From: Hypericibacter sp963696655
GTDB taxonomy: Bacteria > Pseudomonadota > Alphaproteobacteria > Dongiales > Dongiaceae
Assembly: GCA_963696655.1 (NCBI GenBank)
Contig: CAVOLB010000161.1
Location: forward strand, 1-35,264
Direction: 5' to 3'
Length of the DNA stretch: 35,264 bases
Shown: positions 16,342 through 24,736 of the stretch, piece after piece
Layout of the letters: each line of letters starts with the position of its first letter
How positions within the stretch are numbered: the first letter of the stretch is position 1
Position numbers and translations under genes: made by a program
Notes under the pieces: generated by a model
What the model saw: only the letters and a program-made list of their open reading frames with translations
Told to the model about the DNA's origin: nothing
Database searches by the model: none

Positions 16342-18552
16342 TCAGAAGAAGCTGTAGGGATCGATATCGACCTGGAGCCTGAGCGAGCCGCTCAGCTTGA
16401 TCGGCGCCAGCCACTCCCGGATCAAGGGCTGGGGCGCCTGATCGCGCCGGCATTTCATCAGGAAGCGCCGGCGATGGCGTCCCCGCAGGAGCGCCAGCGG
16501 CGCCGGGGCCGGCCCCAGCACGGTCACCCCATCGAGATGCGGCGCCCGGGCCGCCACCTCGCGCGCGAGCCGGTCGACCGCCTCCGGGCTCTCGCCCGAG
16601 AGAATGAGCGCCGCCAGGCGGCCGAAGGGCGGCATGCCGGTGCGCTGGCGATCCTGGGATTCCTCGGCCAGGAACCGGTCGCGATCGTCGCCAACCAGCG
16701 CCTGCATCACCGGATGGCCCGGATCGAAGGTCTGCAGCAGCACCTGGCCCGGCCGCTCGGCACGGCCAGCCCGGCCGGCGACCTGGTGCAGCAATTGATA
16801 GGTCCGCTCTGCTGCCCGGAGATCGCCCCCGCCCAGCCCCAGATCGGCATCGACCACGCCGACCAGCGTCAGCATCGGGAAATGATGACCCTTGGCGACG
16901 ATCTGGGTCCCGATCAGCAGATCGACCTCGTGGGCCTGGATCCGCCGGACCATCTCTTCCGCACCCCGGACGGAGAACACGGTGTCGCTGGTCATGACCG
17001 CGAGCCGCGCCTCGGGATAGAGCGCCACCACCTCCTCCGCCAGCCGTTCGACCCCGGGCCCGCAGGCGGCGAAACTGTCGACCGCGTTGCAGGCGGGGCA
17101 GGCCGGCGGCAGCTCCGCGGTGTAGCCGCAATGATGACATTGCAGCCGCCCGCGGAAGCGATGCTCCACCAGCCAGGCGGTGCAATGCGGGCATTGCAGC
17201 CGATGGCCGCAGGTGCGGCAGAGCGTGAGCGGGGCATAGCCGCGCCGGTTCAAGAACAGCAGCCCCTGCTCGCCCGCGGCCAGCGTCTCGGTCAGGGCCT
17301 TGCGCAGCGGCGGCGAGATCCAGCTCTGGCGCGGCGGCGGATGGCGCCTGAGATCGATGGTGGAGATGCGAGGCAGACTGGCGCCGCCATGGCGGTCGGG
17401 CAGATGGACCGCGCCATAGCGCGCCGTCGCCACGTTCTGCACGGTCTCGAGCGAGGGCGTGGCCGAGACCAGCAGCACGGGAAACTGTCCCTGATGCGCG
17501 CGCACCACCGCCATGTCGCGCGCCTGATAGATGACGCCGTCTTCCTGCTTGAAGGCGGATTCATGCTCCTCGTCGACGACGATCAGGCCCAGCTCGGCGA
17601 AAGGCAGGAACAGGGCCGAGCGCGCGCCCACCACCAACCGCACCTCGCCTTCGGCGACGGCACGCCAGGTCCAGCGCCGCTCGGCGCTGCCGAGATCGGA
17701 ATGCCATTGCGCCGGCTTCGCGCCGAAGCGCTGCTCGAAGCGGCCGAGCCACTGCGCCGAGAGCGCGATCTCGGGGAGCAGCACCAGCACCTGGCGGCCG
17801 GCCTCGAGGGCGGCCGCGATCGCCTCGAAATAAACCTCCGTCTTGCCGGCGCCGGTGACGCCGTCGATCAGGGTCGCGGAGAAGCCGCCCTTGGCCACGC
17901 CGTCGCGCAGGCTCTGCACCGCCTGCGCCTGCGCCGGCTCGAGCGTCGGGCCCGGCAGACGCCAGTCGGGCGGCGGCGGGCTCATCCGCGCCGGCAGCTC
18001 GACGGTCGCGATCGCGCCGGCATCGACCAGCCCCTTGATGACGCCGGTCGAGCAACCGGCCTCGCGCGCCAGCTCGGAGAGCAGCCGCGGCGGTCCTTCC
18101 TTCAGCAGATCGACCACGCGCTGACGCGCCTCCGTCACGCGCGCCGGCAAGGCGGCGCCTAAGACGAGTCGATAGCCGGTCAGGACCCGCGGCGGCTCCA
18201 GGGCGGCCGAGACGCTCATCGCCATGCGCAGCACGGCCCCGGGTGCCGCCATCGAATAGCCGGCGACCCAGTCGACGAAACGCCGGACCGCCGCCGGCAT
18301 GCGCGGCGCCTCCAGCCGCTCGACGACATTTTTCAGGCGTTTCGGGTCGAACTCGCCGCTGCCCGCGCCCCAGACAACGCCCACCATTTCGCGCCGCCCG
18401 AGAGGTACAATGACGAAATCGCCCTCTTCGAGCTCGATCCCGGGCGGCACCCGATAGTCATAGGCACCGGCCAGGGGCAGCGGCAGCAGCACGCTCACGC
18501 TGCGCGCTGCGCCAATCTGCTCGGGGCTCGAACTGGTGCCTGATTCCGCCAT
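16342..18552 (-). CDS. priA: Primosomal protein N' (replication restart helicase PriA)
   Basis: The 736-residue protein is the superfamily 2 3'-5' DNA helicase that recognises stalled forks and reloads the replisome. The N-terminal DNA-binding domain begins after residue 18 (VSVLLPLPLAGAYDY). Walker A is GVTGAGKT (231-238), Walker B DEEH (327-330), and eight cysteines in four pairs (445/448, 454/457, 472/475, 485/488) form the two zinc sites special to PriA. Motif V/VI is seen in IGTQIVAKGHHFP and HQVAGRAGR. It is divergent from the transaldolase gene, with 118 bases between them. Confidence 0.97.
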   Translation of the reverse strand: MAESGTSSSPEQIGAARSVSVLLPLPLAGAYDYRVPPGIELEEGDFVIVPLGRREMVGVVWGAGSGEFDPKRLKNVVERLEAPRMPAAVRRFVDWVAGYSMAAPGAVLRMAMSVSAALEPPRVLTGYRLVLGAALPARVTEARQRVVDLLKEGPPRLLSELAREAGCSTGVIKGLVDAGAIATVELPARMSPPPPDWRLPGPTLEPAQAQAVQSLRDGVAKGGFSATLIDGVTGAGKTEVYFEAIAAALEAGRQVLVLLPEIALSAQWLGRFEQRFGAKPAQWHSDLGSAERRWTWRAVAEGEVRLVVGARSALFLPFAELGLIVVDEEHESAFKQEDGVIYQARDMAVVRAHQGQFPVLLVSATPSLETVQNVATARYGAVHLPDRHGGASLPRISTIDLRRHPPPRQSWISPPLRKALTETLAAGEQGLLFLNRRGYAPLTLCRTCGHRLQCPHCTAWLVEHRFRGRLQCHHCGYTAELPPACPACNAVDSFAACGPGVERLAEEVVALYPEARLAVMTSDTVFSVRGAEEMVRRIQAHEVDLLIGTQIVAKGHHFPMLTLVGVVDADLGLGGGDLRAAERTYQLLHQVAGRAGRAERPGQVLLQTFDPGHPVMQALVGDDRDRFLAEESQDRQRTGMPPFGRLAALILSGESPEAVDRLAREVAARAPHLDGVTVLGPAPAPLALLRGRHRRRFLMKCRRDQAPQPLIREWLAPIKLSGSLRLQVDIDPYSFF

Positions 18553-18670
18553 CGGCTACACTCTGGGAAAGATACAGTCTACGGAGGGCGGACCCGAGTT
18601 GGCCAATCCGGCCGGCCGCGTCGGCGCCTCCGCCGCCTTCTACCTACTAGGGATTCTGGAACCGCTCCGC

Positions 18671-19327
18671 ATGAAGTTCTTCATCGACACCGCCGACATC
18701 GCCGAGATCCGCGACCTTGCCGCCACCGGCCTGGTCGACGGGGTCACGACCAATCCGTCGCTGATCCACAAATCCGGACGCAACTTCATCGAGGTTGTGA
18801 AGGAGATTTGCGCCGTGGTCGAGGGGCCGGTCAGCGCCGAGGTGACCGCGACCGAGCATGCGAAGATGCTGGCCGAGGGCCTCAAGCTCGCCAAGGTCGC
18901 CGACAATGTCTGCGTCAAGGTGCCGCTCACGCCGGACGGGCTCAAGACCTGCAAGGCGCTGCGCAGCGAGGGCATCCTGGTCAATGTCACGCTCTGCTTC
19001 TCGGCCGCCCAGGCGCTGCTGGCCGCCAAGGCCGACGCCAGCTTCATCTCGCCCTTCGTCGGCCGGCTCGACGATATCGGCAGCGACGGCATGGCGCTGA
19101 TCGACGAGATCGTGCAGATCTACGGCGCCTACGACAGCATCCGGACCGAGGTGCTGGTCGCCTCGATACGCCATCCGATCCATGTGATCCAGTCGGCGAA
19201 GATGGGCGCGGACGTCGCGACCCTGCCGCCCGCGGTGCTGCGCCAGATGTTCAATCATCCGCTGACCGACAAGGGCCTGGCGGCCTTCCTGGCGGATTGG
19301 GCCAAGACCGGGCAGACAATTCTCTAA
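18671..19327 (+). CDS. tal: Small transaldolase (TalC/Fsa-type subfamily)
   Basis: The 218-residue protein belongs to the short transaldolase / fructose-6-phosphate aldolase family. MKFFIDTADIAEI opens it, and the Schiff-base lysine is Lys83 in NVCVKVPLT. Two positions that separate activities point to true transaldolase: Glu57 (SAEV) where FSA enzymes have Gln, and Phe129 (SPFVGRLDD) where FSA has Tyr. It would transfer dihydroxyacetone units in the non-oxidative pentose phosphate pathway. I chose ATG 18671 over an upstream in-frame start at 18536, which overlaps priA. The DUF484 gene follows 24 bases downstream, so these genes may share a transcript. Confidence 0.93.
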   Translation: MKFFIDTADIAEIRDLAATGLVDGVTTNPSLIHKSGRNFIEVVKEICAVVEGPVSAEVTATEHAKMLAEGLKLAKVADNVCVKVPLTPDGLKTCKALRSEGILVNVTLCFSAAQALLAAKADASFISPFVGRLDDIGSDGMALIDEIVQIYGAYDSIRTEVLVASIRHPIHVIQSAKMGADVATLPPAVLRQMFNHPLTDKGLAAFLADWAKTGQTIL

Positions 19328-19351
19328 ATCTTTGGGAGCGAGCAGCGCATC

Positions 19352-20116
19352 ATGACCCAGACGCCCGAGGACGCCGCCGGCCGCAGCCGTGAAGCCACGG
19401 GCGGCGGCGCTGCGGCATCGGGTTCGTCGCGGGCGGGCCGCCTCACCGCCGCCGAGGTCATGGATTACCTGCAGCGCCATCCCGACTTCCTGACGCAGCA
19501 TCCCGACCTGCTCGACGGGCTGAAGCTGCCCAATCGCCGCTCCGGCGACGGGGTGGTCGATCTGCAGCAATTCATGGTGGAAAAACTGCGGCGCGAGCTG
19601 CAGCGGTTGCGCGGCGATCAGGACGACCTCCTCTCCAACAGCCGCGACAATCTCGCGACCCAGACCCGGGTTCATCGCGCCGCGTTGGCGTTGCTCGACG
19701 CCAAGAGCCTGACCAACCTGATCGAGATCGTGACCACCGATCTCGCCGTTATCCTCGATGTCGATGTGGTGACGCTCTGCCTCGAGCGCAGCGAAGGTCT
19801 GACGGAACCGAGCCGGATGGACGGCGTGCAGCTGCTCGATCGCGGCGCCGTGGACCAGCTCATCGGGCGCGAGCATGAGGTGCTGCTGCGCGACGAGGTG
19901 ACGGGCGACCCGGCGCTCTTCGGCGGCGGGGCGGGTCTGGTGCGCTCGGACGCCTTGCTCCGGCTGAAGTTCGGCGAGGAGATGCCGCAGGGCCTGATCG
20001 CCTTCGGCACACGCCATCCGGGTTATTTCGATTCGGGCCAGGGCACCGAGCTCCTGGGATTCCTCGCGCGCATCCTCGAACATTGCGTGCAGTCGTGGCT
20101 GAGCTCGACCCGCTGA
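19352..20116 (+). CDS. DUF484 family protein
   Basis: The 254-residue protein is of the DUF484 family, a GAF-like domain of unknown function commonly found directly before xerC. The signature is EVMDYLQRHPDFLTQHPDLL with LKLP and VVDLQQFMVEKLRREL (about residues 32-85), followed by a coiled stretch and the GAF-like part (about 105-250). GGGAGCGAG precedes the ATG. Its 3' end overlaps the start of xerC by about 30 bases. The constant pairing with xerC suggests a role around chromosome dimer resolution, but no activity is established. Confidence 0.9.
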   Translation: MTQTPEDAAGRSREATGGGAAASGSSRAGRLTAAEVMDYLQRHPDFLTQHPDLLDGLKLPNRRSGDGVVDLQQFMVEKLRRELQRLRGDQDDLLSNSRDNLATQTRVHRAALALLDAKSLTNLIEIVTTDLAVILDVDVVTLCLERSEGLTEPSRMDGVQLLDRGAVDQLIGREHEVLLRDEVTGDPALFGGGAGLVRSDALLRLKFGEEMPQGLIAFGTRHPGYFDSGQGTELLGFLARILEHCVQSWLSSTR

Positions 20117-21075
20117 GGCTGACGCTCGAGCCGGCGCTGGCCGGCGCCGTCGAGGATTGGACCGCCTGGCTCACCCATGAGCGCCGCGCCTCGTCGCACA
20201 GCGTCGCCGCTTATCGCCGCGATGTCGCGGGCTTCCTGCGCTTCCTGACCGAGCATCGCGGCCATGCGCCCGGCCTCGAGGATCTGCGCCAGCTCGAGCG
20301 CGGCGATTTCCGCGGCTGGCTGGCACGCTCGAGCGCACGGGGACTGGTGGCCGCCTCGAACGCGCGGGCGATCTCCGCGCTCAAGAGCCTGTTCCGGTTC
20401 CTGGCGAAGCGCGGGCTGGTGGAGAACGCGGCGCTGGGGACCTTGCGCCCGCCGCGTCTGCCGCGCTCGGTGCCCAAGGCCTTATCCGCGGCCGAGGCCC
20501 AGGACGTCATCGACGAGGCCGGCGTCTATGCGAGTTCGCCCTGGATTGCGCTGCGCGACAGGGCGCTCTTCATGCTGCTCTATGGCGCGGGCCTGCGCAT
20601 CGCCGAGGCGCTCTCGCTCGATCGCCGCGACCTGCCAGCCGGCGGCGCCACGGCGATGACGGAACTGATCGTCACCGGCAAAGGCTCGAAGCAGCGCCGC
20701 GTCCCCCTGCTGCCGGAGATTCGTACCGCTCTCATGGAATACGCGACCGCCTGCCCCTTCGGCGCCGCCAGGGAGGATCCGCTTTTCGTGGGCGCGCGCG
20801 GCGACCGCCTGAGCGCGCGGGTAGCGCAGCGCGAGCTGGCGCGCCTGCGGGCCTTGCTGGGCCTGCCCGAAAGCGCCACGCCCCATGCGCTGCGTCACAG
20901 CTTCGCCACGCATCTGCTCGCCGGCGGCGGCGATCTGCGCACGATCCAGGAATTGCTGGGCCACAGCTCGCTCAGCACCACCCAGCGCTATACCGAAGTG
21001 GACAGTACGGCGCTGATGAAACTCTATAATGAAGCCCATCCCCGCGCACGGCGCGGCGCAAACCGGAGGGCCTGA
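20083..21075 (+). CDS. xerC: Tyrosine recombinase XerC
   Basis: The protein (330 residues from a TTG start at 20083; a GTG at 20095 is an alternative) is a tyrosine recombinase that with XerD resolves chromosome dimers at dif. The N-terminal SAM-like core-binding domain covers about residues 20-115. The catalytic set is complete: Arg172 (GAGLRIAEAL), Lys200 (GKGSKQR), His268 and Arg271 (HALRHSFATHLL), His294 (GHSSLSTTQ) and the nucleophile Tyr303 (RYTEVD). There are no flanking repeats or cargo, and the DUF484 neighbour is the housekeeping context, so this is not a phage integrase. Its stop codon overlaps the next ATG (TGATG). Confidence 0.94.
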   Translation: MRAVVAELDPLRLTLEPALAGAVEDWTAWLTHERRASSHSVAAYRRDVAGFLRFLTEHRGHAPGLEDLRQLERGDFRGWLARSSARGLVAASNARAISALKSLFRFLAKRGLVENAALGTLRPPRLPRSVPKALSAAEAQDVIDEAGVYASSPWIALRDRALFMLLYGAGLRIAEALSLDRRDLPAGGATAMTELIVTGKGSKQRRVPLLPEIRTALMEYATACPFGAAREDPLFVGARGDRLSARVAQRELARLRALLGLPESATPHALRHSFATHLLAGGGDLRTIQELLGHSSLSTTQRYTEVDSTALMKLYNEAHPRARRGANRRA

Positions 21076-21533
21076 TGGAACGCCGCACTCTGTTGACCGG
21101 CGGCTTTGCCGCGGTCTGCCTCTTTCCGCTCATGATCCCAGTCGCGCGGGCCGACGATTCGGTCGGCGACATCATTTTGACCGAGCTCGAGCGCCGGCTG
21201 ATCGCCAGCTATTACCAGCAACACTATGAAGAATGGGACGCGGACAACCGCAGCAATGGCAGCAAACACAAGAACAAGGAGCTGCCCCCGGGGCTCGCCA
21301 GGAAGGGCACGCTGCCGCCGGGCCTCTACAAGCAATTGGTTCGCAACGGATCCCTGCCGCCGGGCCTCGAAGCAAGGTCTCTGCCCAACGACCTCTCGAT
21401 GCAGCTGCCACCGCGTCCTTCCAGCCAACGGCTCGTGATCGTGGACGACAAGGTCCTGCTGGTCCAAGCCGCGACCAACGTGATTCTCGACGTCCTGACC
21501 GTCGCCGCGATCGACGCCATCCAGAACAACTGA
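21075..21533 (+). CDS. CigR/RcnB-like exported protein with LPPGL repeats
   Basis: The 152-residue protein begins with a likely export signal: MERRTLLTGGFAAVCLF, twin Arg followed by a hydrophobic stretch (possible Tat type), and cleavage after ARA near residue 27. The mature part has three LPPGL units (ELPPGLARKG, TLPPGLYKQL, SLPPGLEA). It ends with RLVIVDDKVLLVQAATNVILDVLTV, split here after VLLVQ, the pattern of RcnB/CigR-like periplasmic proteins, where a short YIVxDxxVVLVDxxTxxILDVI beta unit closes the chain. CigR in Salmonella is an anti-virulence factor, but many relatives are uncharacterised envelope proteins. The ATG shares a base with the xerC stop, so translation is probably coupled. 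The function here is unknown. Confidence 0.7.
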   Translation: MERRTLLTGGFAAVCLFPLMIPVARADDSVGDIILTELERRLIASYYQQHYEEWDADNRSNGSKHKNKELPPGLARKGTLPPGLYKQLVRNGSLPPGLEARSLPNDLSMQLPPRPSSQRLVIVDDKVLLVQAATNVILDVLTVAAIDAIQNN

Positions 21534-21543
21534 GCGAGGTGCC

Positions 21544-22020
21544 GTGGCGAAAGCGCTCCATATTCGCGCCAGCCGCATCGAGGATGCCGAAGCCGTCGGC
21601 CGCATGGCCGGCGCCTTTGCCGTCTATCTTCGCGCTCTCGGCGACATGACCGATTTCCGCTTCGATGCGGAGGCCTTTCGCCGCGACGGCTTCGGCCCCA
21701 ATCCGGCCTTCAGCGGCCTGATCGCCGAGCAGGACGGCCGGCCGATCGGCTATCTCCATTACCATTTCGGCTATGACGCCGACGCCGCCGCGCGGATGAT
21801 GTTCATCGCCGATCTCTGGGTCGAGCCCGAGGCTCGCGGGCTGGGAGCCGGGCGTGGGCTCATGGCCGAAGCCGCGCGGATCGGCCGCGAGAAACAGGCC
21901 GGCCTGCTGTTCTGGGCGGTCTATAGGCCCAACAAGCTCGCGGCCGCCTTCTACGAGCGGCTCGGCGCGCATTATCTGCGCGATCTCGATTTCATGATCA
22001 TCGATACCGCGGCGCTTTAG
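21544..22020 (+). CDS. GNAT family N-acetyltransferase
   Basis: The 158-residue protein has the GNAT fold. It begins IRASRIEDAEAVGRM, has the beta-strand 4 DLWVEPEARGLGAGRGLM with the acetyl-CoA-binding R-G-x-G-x-G/A loop, and ends with NKLAAAFYERLGA. It starts with GTG at 21544, preceded by GAGG. The acceptor substrate cannot be predicted. The stop codon overlaps the stop of the convergent phospholipase D-like gene by 2-3 bases, leaving no room for a terminator between them. Confidence 0.88.
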   Translation: MAKALHIRASRIEDAEAVGRMAGAFAVYLRALGDMTDFRFDAEAFRRDGFGPNPAFSGLIAEQDGRPIGYLHYHFGYDADAAARMMFIADLWVEPEARGLGAGRGLMAEAARIGREKQAGLLFWAVYRPNKLAAAFYERLGAHYLRDLDFMIIDTAAL

Positions 22021-23570
22021 AGCTGCGATTCGATCGGCAGGAGGGCGATGAGCCTCGCCAGCAGCTTTCGCCCGAGGGCCGCTTCCGGCTCGTCGCGAAA
22101 GATCGTGACCGCGCCGGGTGCCCCGTCCTGCCAGAGGATGCGGCCGCGCTCCAGCCCGATCCGATAGCTCTTCTGCAGCGAGGTCTCGCTGGCGAAGATC
22201 TCACGGATCTCGCGCACGAGATCCGCATGCTCGAAGATCACGCCCATCTCGGTGTTGAGCGACTCCGATCGCGGATCGAAATTCATGGAACCGACGAAAC
22301 CCAATCGGTCGTCGACCGTGAAGGCCTTGGTGTGAAGCCGGGCGCTGCGCGATCCGAACAGCGAGTTGCGGCGCCGGACGTCATAGGGCTTGAGCTCGAA
22401 CAGAGCGACCCCGCCCTCGAGCAGCGGCCGCCGCGAGCGGGCATAGGCGCCATGGACGGCCGTCACGTCGGTCGCGGCCAGCGAGTTCGTCAGAACCGAG
22501 ACCCTGATGCCCTTCGTCGCCAGCTCGATGAGCTGTGCGGTGCCGGCCCGCCCGGGAATGAAATAGGGCGAGATGATCTCGAGATCGGTCCTCGCCGACA
22601 TGAGCAGGGGCCGGATCACGGGCATCAGCCAGTCCGGCTGGGCCGTCCCCTTCGCCTTCCGCGGCGGGTCCGCGACGATCCTCGCCGTCGCCGTCCAATG
22701 GATTCGGCCTTTGCCGGACACCAGGTCGCGGACGGTGGCCTGTTCCTCGACGCGCCCGAGATAGGGCCGCGACGCCGCGTCGGTCGTCAGCGCCGCCAGC
22801 CTCCTGCGCAGCCTGCGCAGGCCGCGCTTGCGCTGCCGGCCCAGCGCGCCGATGGGAATGACCGCCTGGCTGTTCCAGTATTTGTCGAAGACCGATTCCG
22901 CCTGCCGGACCGCGGGCCCCACGGCCAGCAGGTCGAGATCGCGGAAATTCGCATTCTGGCCCGCGTCGAAATAGGCATCCCCGATATTGCGACCGCCGAT
23001 GACCGCGATCCGGCCGTCGGTGATCCAGGCCTTGTTGTGCATGCGTCGCGTGATGCGGACCGCGCGCAGCACCATCTCCAGGCCACGACGAAACAAGCCG
23101 CCGCGCGTCAGCCTCGGGTTGAACAGGCGGACGGAGATGTTCGGGTGGGCGTTGAGCGCGAGATAGGAGCGGTCATGGCGGTGGGCGTTGATGTCGTCGA
23201 GGAGCAGGCGAACCCGCACGCCGCGATCGGCGGCGGCGATGACCTCGGCGGCCAGCAGGCGCCCGGTCAGGTCGCCCTGCCAGAGATAATATTGCAGGTC
23301 GAGGCTGCGGCCCGCCTGCCGGGCGGCCTGGGCACGGACGGCGAAGGCATCGAGATTTCCCGGAAGAAGGACCAGTCCGGTCTCGCCTTCATGCTGCGCG
23401 ATCAGCGGCGCAACCAGTCTGTCGAGCGGCGTTCCGTCTCCGGATACAGGCAGCGCGGTGGACGGCTTCCCGCGCGCGCGCTCGATGAAACGGCTGTAGG
23501 AGAGCAGCACGAGATATGAAGCCAGGAACAGCCCGGCCAATGCAACGAGAGCCAGGAGAAGCAGTTGCAT
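22017..23570 (-). CDS. Phospholipase D / cardiolipin synthase-like protein
   Basis: The 517-residue protein has an N-terminal membrane segment (LLLLALVALAGLFLASYLVLL, first 23 residues) and two phospholipase D active-site (HKD) motifs. These are His178-Lys180-Asp185 in MHNKAWITDGRIAVIGGRN and His413-Lys415-Asp420 in LHTKAFTVDDRLGFVGSMN. Size and layout fit the ClsB/ClsC branch of cardiolipin synthases, which join two phospholipid molecules in the inner membrane. The EEP-family gene lies 60 bases upstream on the same strand, as in E. coli ybhP-clsB. Other PLD activities remain possible. Confidence 0.88.
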   Translation of the reverse strand: MQLLLLALVALAGLFLASYLVLLSYSRFIERARGKPSTALPVSGDGTPLDRLVAPLIAQHEGETGLVLLPGNLDAFAVRAQAARQAGRSLDLQYYLWQGDLTGRLLAAEVIAAADRGVRVRLLLDDINAHRHDRSYLALNAHPNISVRLFNPRLTRGGLFRRGLEMVLRAVRITRRMHNKAWITDGRIAVIGGRNIGDAYFDAGQNANFRDLDLLAVGPAVRQAESVFDKYWNSQAVIPIGALGRQRKRGLRRLRRRLAALTTDAASRPYLGRVEEQATVRDLVSGKGRIHWTATARIVADPPRKAKGTAQPDWLMPVIRPLLMSARTDLEIISPYFIPGRAGTAQLIELATKGIRVSVLTNSLAATDVTAVHGAYARSRRPLLEGGVALFELKPYDVRRRNSLFGSRSARLHTKAFTVDDRLGFVGSMNFDPRSESLNTEMGVIFEHADLVREIREIFASETSLQKSYRIGLERGRILWQDGAPGAVTIFRDEPEAALGRKLLARLIALLPIESQL

Positions 23571-23630
23571 GCTACCTCGTGGATCGGCCCTTCCCTGGTT
23601 TCGAAGAAGAGACGGACGTCCCCGGCAGCG

Positions 23631-24479
23631 TCAGGCGGCAACCTTGCCCTTCGATGAAGGCGCCGTCGCCGTCAGATGCTTCAGGTCGATATGGGCCTTG
23701 ATCGGCAGATGATCCGACGCCACGCGGGCGAGCGGCGTGTCATGCACCTCGATGCCGGTGATGAGATCATGCGGGCTCCCCAGGATCCGATCCAGCGCAA
23801 AGAGGGGAAAGCGCGAGGGGAAGCTCGGCAGATGCGCGCTCAGGGGCCCGAACTCGGGGTGCAGATTTTCCAGCGAGGAGCGCGGTCCCACCCGCCACTC
23901 GTTGAGATCGCCCAGAAGCAGCGTGGGCCGCTCGGCGCGCGCCGCGACCGCCGTGACGATGGCCTCGGCCTGCCGGAGACGCGAGCGGCGCAGCAGCCCC
24001 AGATGCGCCGCGACGACACGCAAGGGTCCGGCCTTCAGATCCACATCCACCACCAGCGCGCCGCGCGGCTCGACGCCTGGCAGGTCGATCTGGTGCACAT
24101 GGCTGACGCTGGCTTCGCGAAACAAAAGGACGTTGCCATGCCATCCGTGACATTTCGGATGGCCCTTCACCTGCACCGGAACCAGCCCGTTCTCGCGCTC
24201 CAACCGCGCCAGGTCGAGCAGGCCTTCCCGGCTGCCGAATCGCTGGTCGGCCTCCTGCAGAGCGATGATATCGGCGCCGATCTCGCCGATCACGGTCTCG
24301 ACGCGGGCCGGATCGAAGCGCTGATCCATGCCGACGCATTTATGGACGTTGTAGGAGGCGATCAGCGCGCCCGTCTCCGCCTCGCGGCCGGACCGGTAGC
24401 TCCTCTTCTCCTGCTGCAGCGTCGCCAGGATATGGGAGGAGAGGCGTTCTCGGCGGCGTTCTTTGGTTCGGTTCGGCAC
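23631..24479 (-). CDS. Endonuclease/exonuclease/phosphatase (EEP) family protein
   Basis: The catalytic domain (282 residues from the chosen start) has the EEP superfamily motifs: SYNVHKC (Asn), IIALQEAD (metal-binding Glu), VVAAHLGLL (His), LLLGDLNEW (Asp and Asn) and VASDHLPI (Asp-His). Members cleave phosphodiesters in nucleic acids or lipids. No signal peptide is evident. The start is uncertain: I use GTG 24479, with GAGG upstream, because no ATG precedes the first motif in frame except far-upstream weak codons. It lies directly before the phospholipase D-like gene, a pairing seen in ybhP-clsB, and may help in phospholipid metabolism. Confidence 0.82.
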   Translation of the reverse strand: MPNRTKERRRERLSSHILATLQQEKRSYRSGREAETGALIASYNVHKCVGMDQRFDPARVETVIGEIGADIIALQEADQRFGSREGLLDLARLERENGLVPVQVKGHPKCHGWHGNVLLFREASVSHVHQIDLPGVEPRGALVVDVDLKAGPLRVVAAHLGLLRRSRLRQAEAIVTAVAARAERPTLLLGDLNEWRVGPRSSLENLHPEFGPLSAHLPSFPSRFPLFALDRILGSPHDLITGIEVHDTPLARVASDHLPIKAHIDLKHLTATAPSSKGKVAA

Positions 24480-24736
24480 AGGCCTCGGGAGCTCCCATTC
24501 CGGATTGGCGCGGGTTCGACAAGGGGACCCGCCCCGCGGAAGACTCCGCCCACGGATCAGGATTGCCGTCGACCTTCGCGGGGGTTTCCATCCCGACGCG
24601 AGGGGCCGCGTTCGACCGCGGCTCCCCCCATAGATAGGGACGCCCCTTCCCAATTTAAGGCTATTGCATCGAGGCGGCCAAGCCTATCAACGGCTTAAGA
24701 CTCACTCTGTTCCCCTAAGACCGGTTCCGGCGCCGC
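24480..24736 (-). other. Intergenic region upstream of the EEP gene and after lpd
   Basis: About 257 bases separate the lpd stop from the EEP start, both on the - strand. TTGGCC (24676-24681) and TTAAAT (24653-24658), 17 bases apart, could be a promoter for the EEP-phospholipase pair. AAGCC ... GGCTT, a 5-bp inverted repeat with a 7-base loop near 24680-24697, is a weak candidate for the lpd terminator. A short open frame 24340-24591 on the - strand overlaps the EEP catalytic start and looks non-coding. Confidence 0.3.

Noticed and set aside
16139..17194. A 351-codon open frame on the - strand overlapping the end of priA
   Set aside because: Out of frame with priA, whose zinc and helicase motifs are intact; the product is Gly/Arg/Ala-rich with no family signature.
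20083..21075. Tyrosine recombinase as a sign of an integrated element
   Set aside because: Directly after DUF484, with XerC-type motifs, no tRNA or att repeats and no phage or cargo genes; this is the housekeeping xerC.
24340..24591. An 83-codon - strand frame before the EEP gene, possibly its true N-terminus via a frameshift
   Set aside because: It overlaps the EEP catalytic start in another frame and shows no EEP motif. The EEP frame itself looks coding before its first motif, so a frameshift is not needed.
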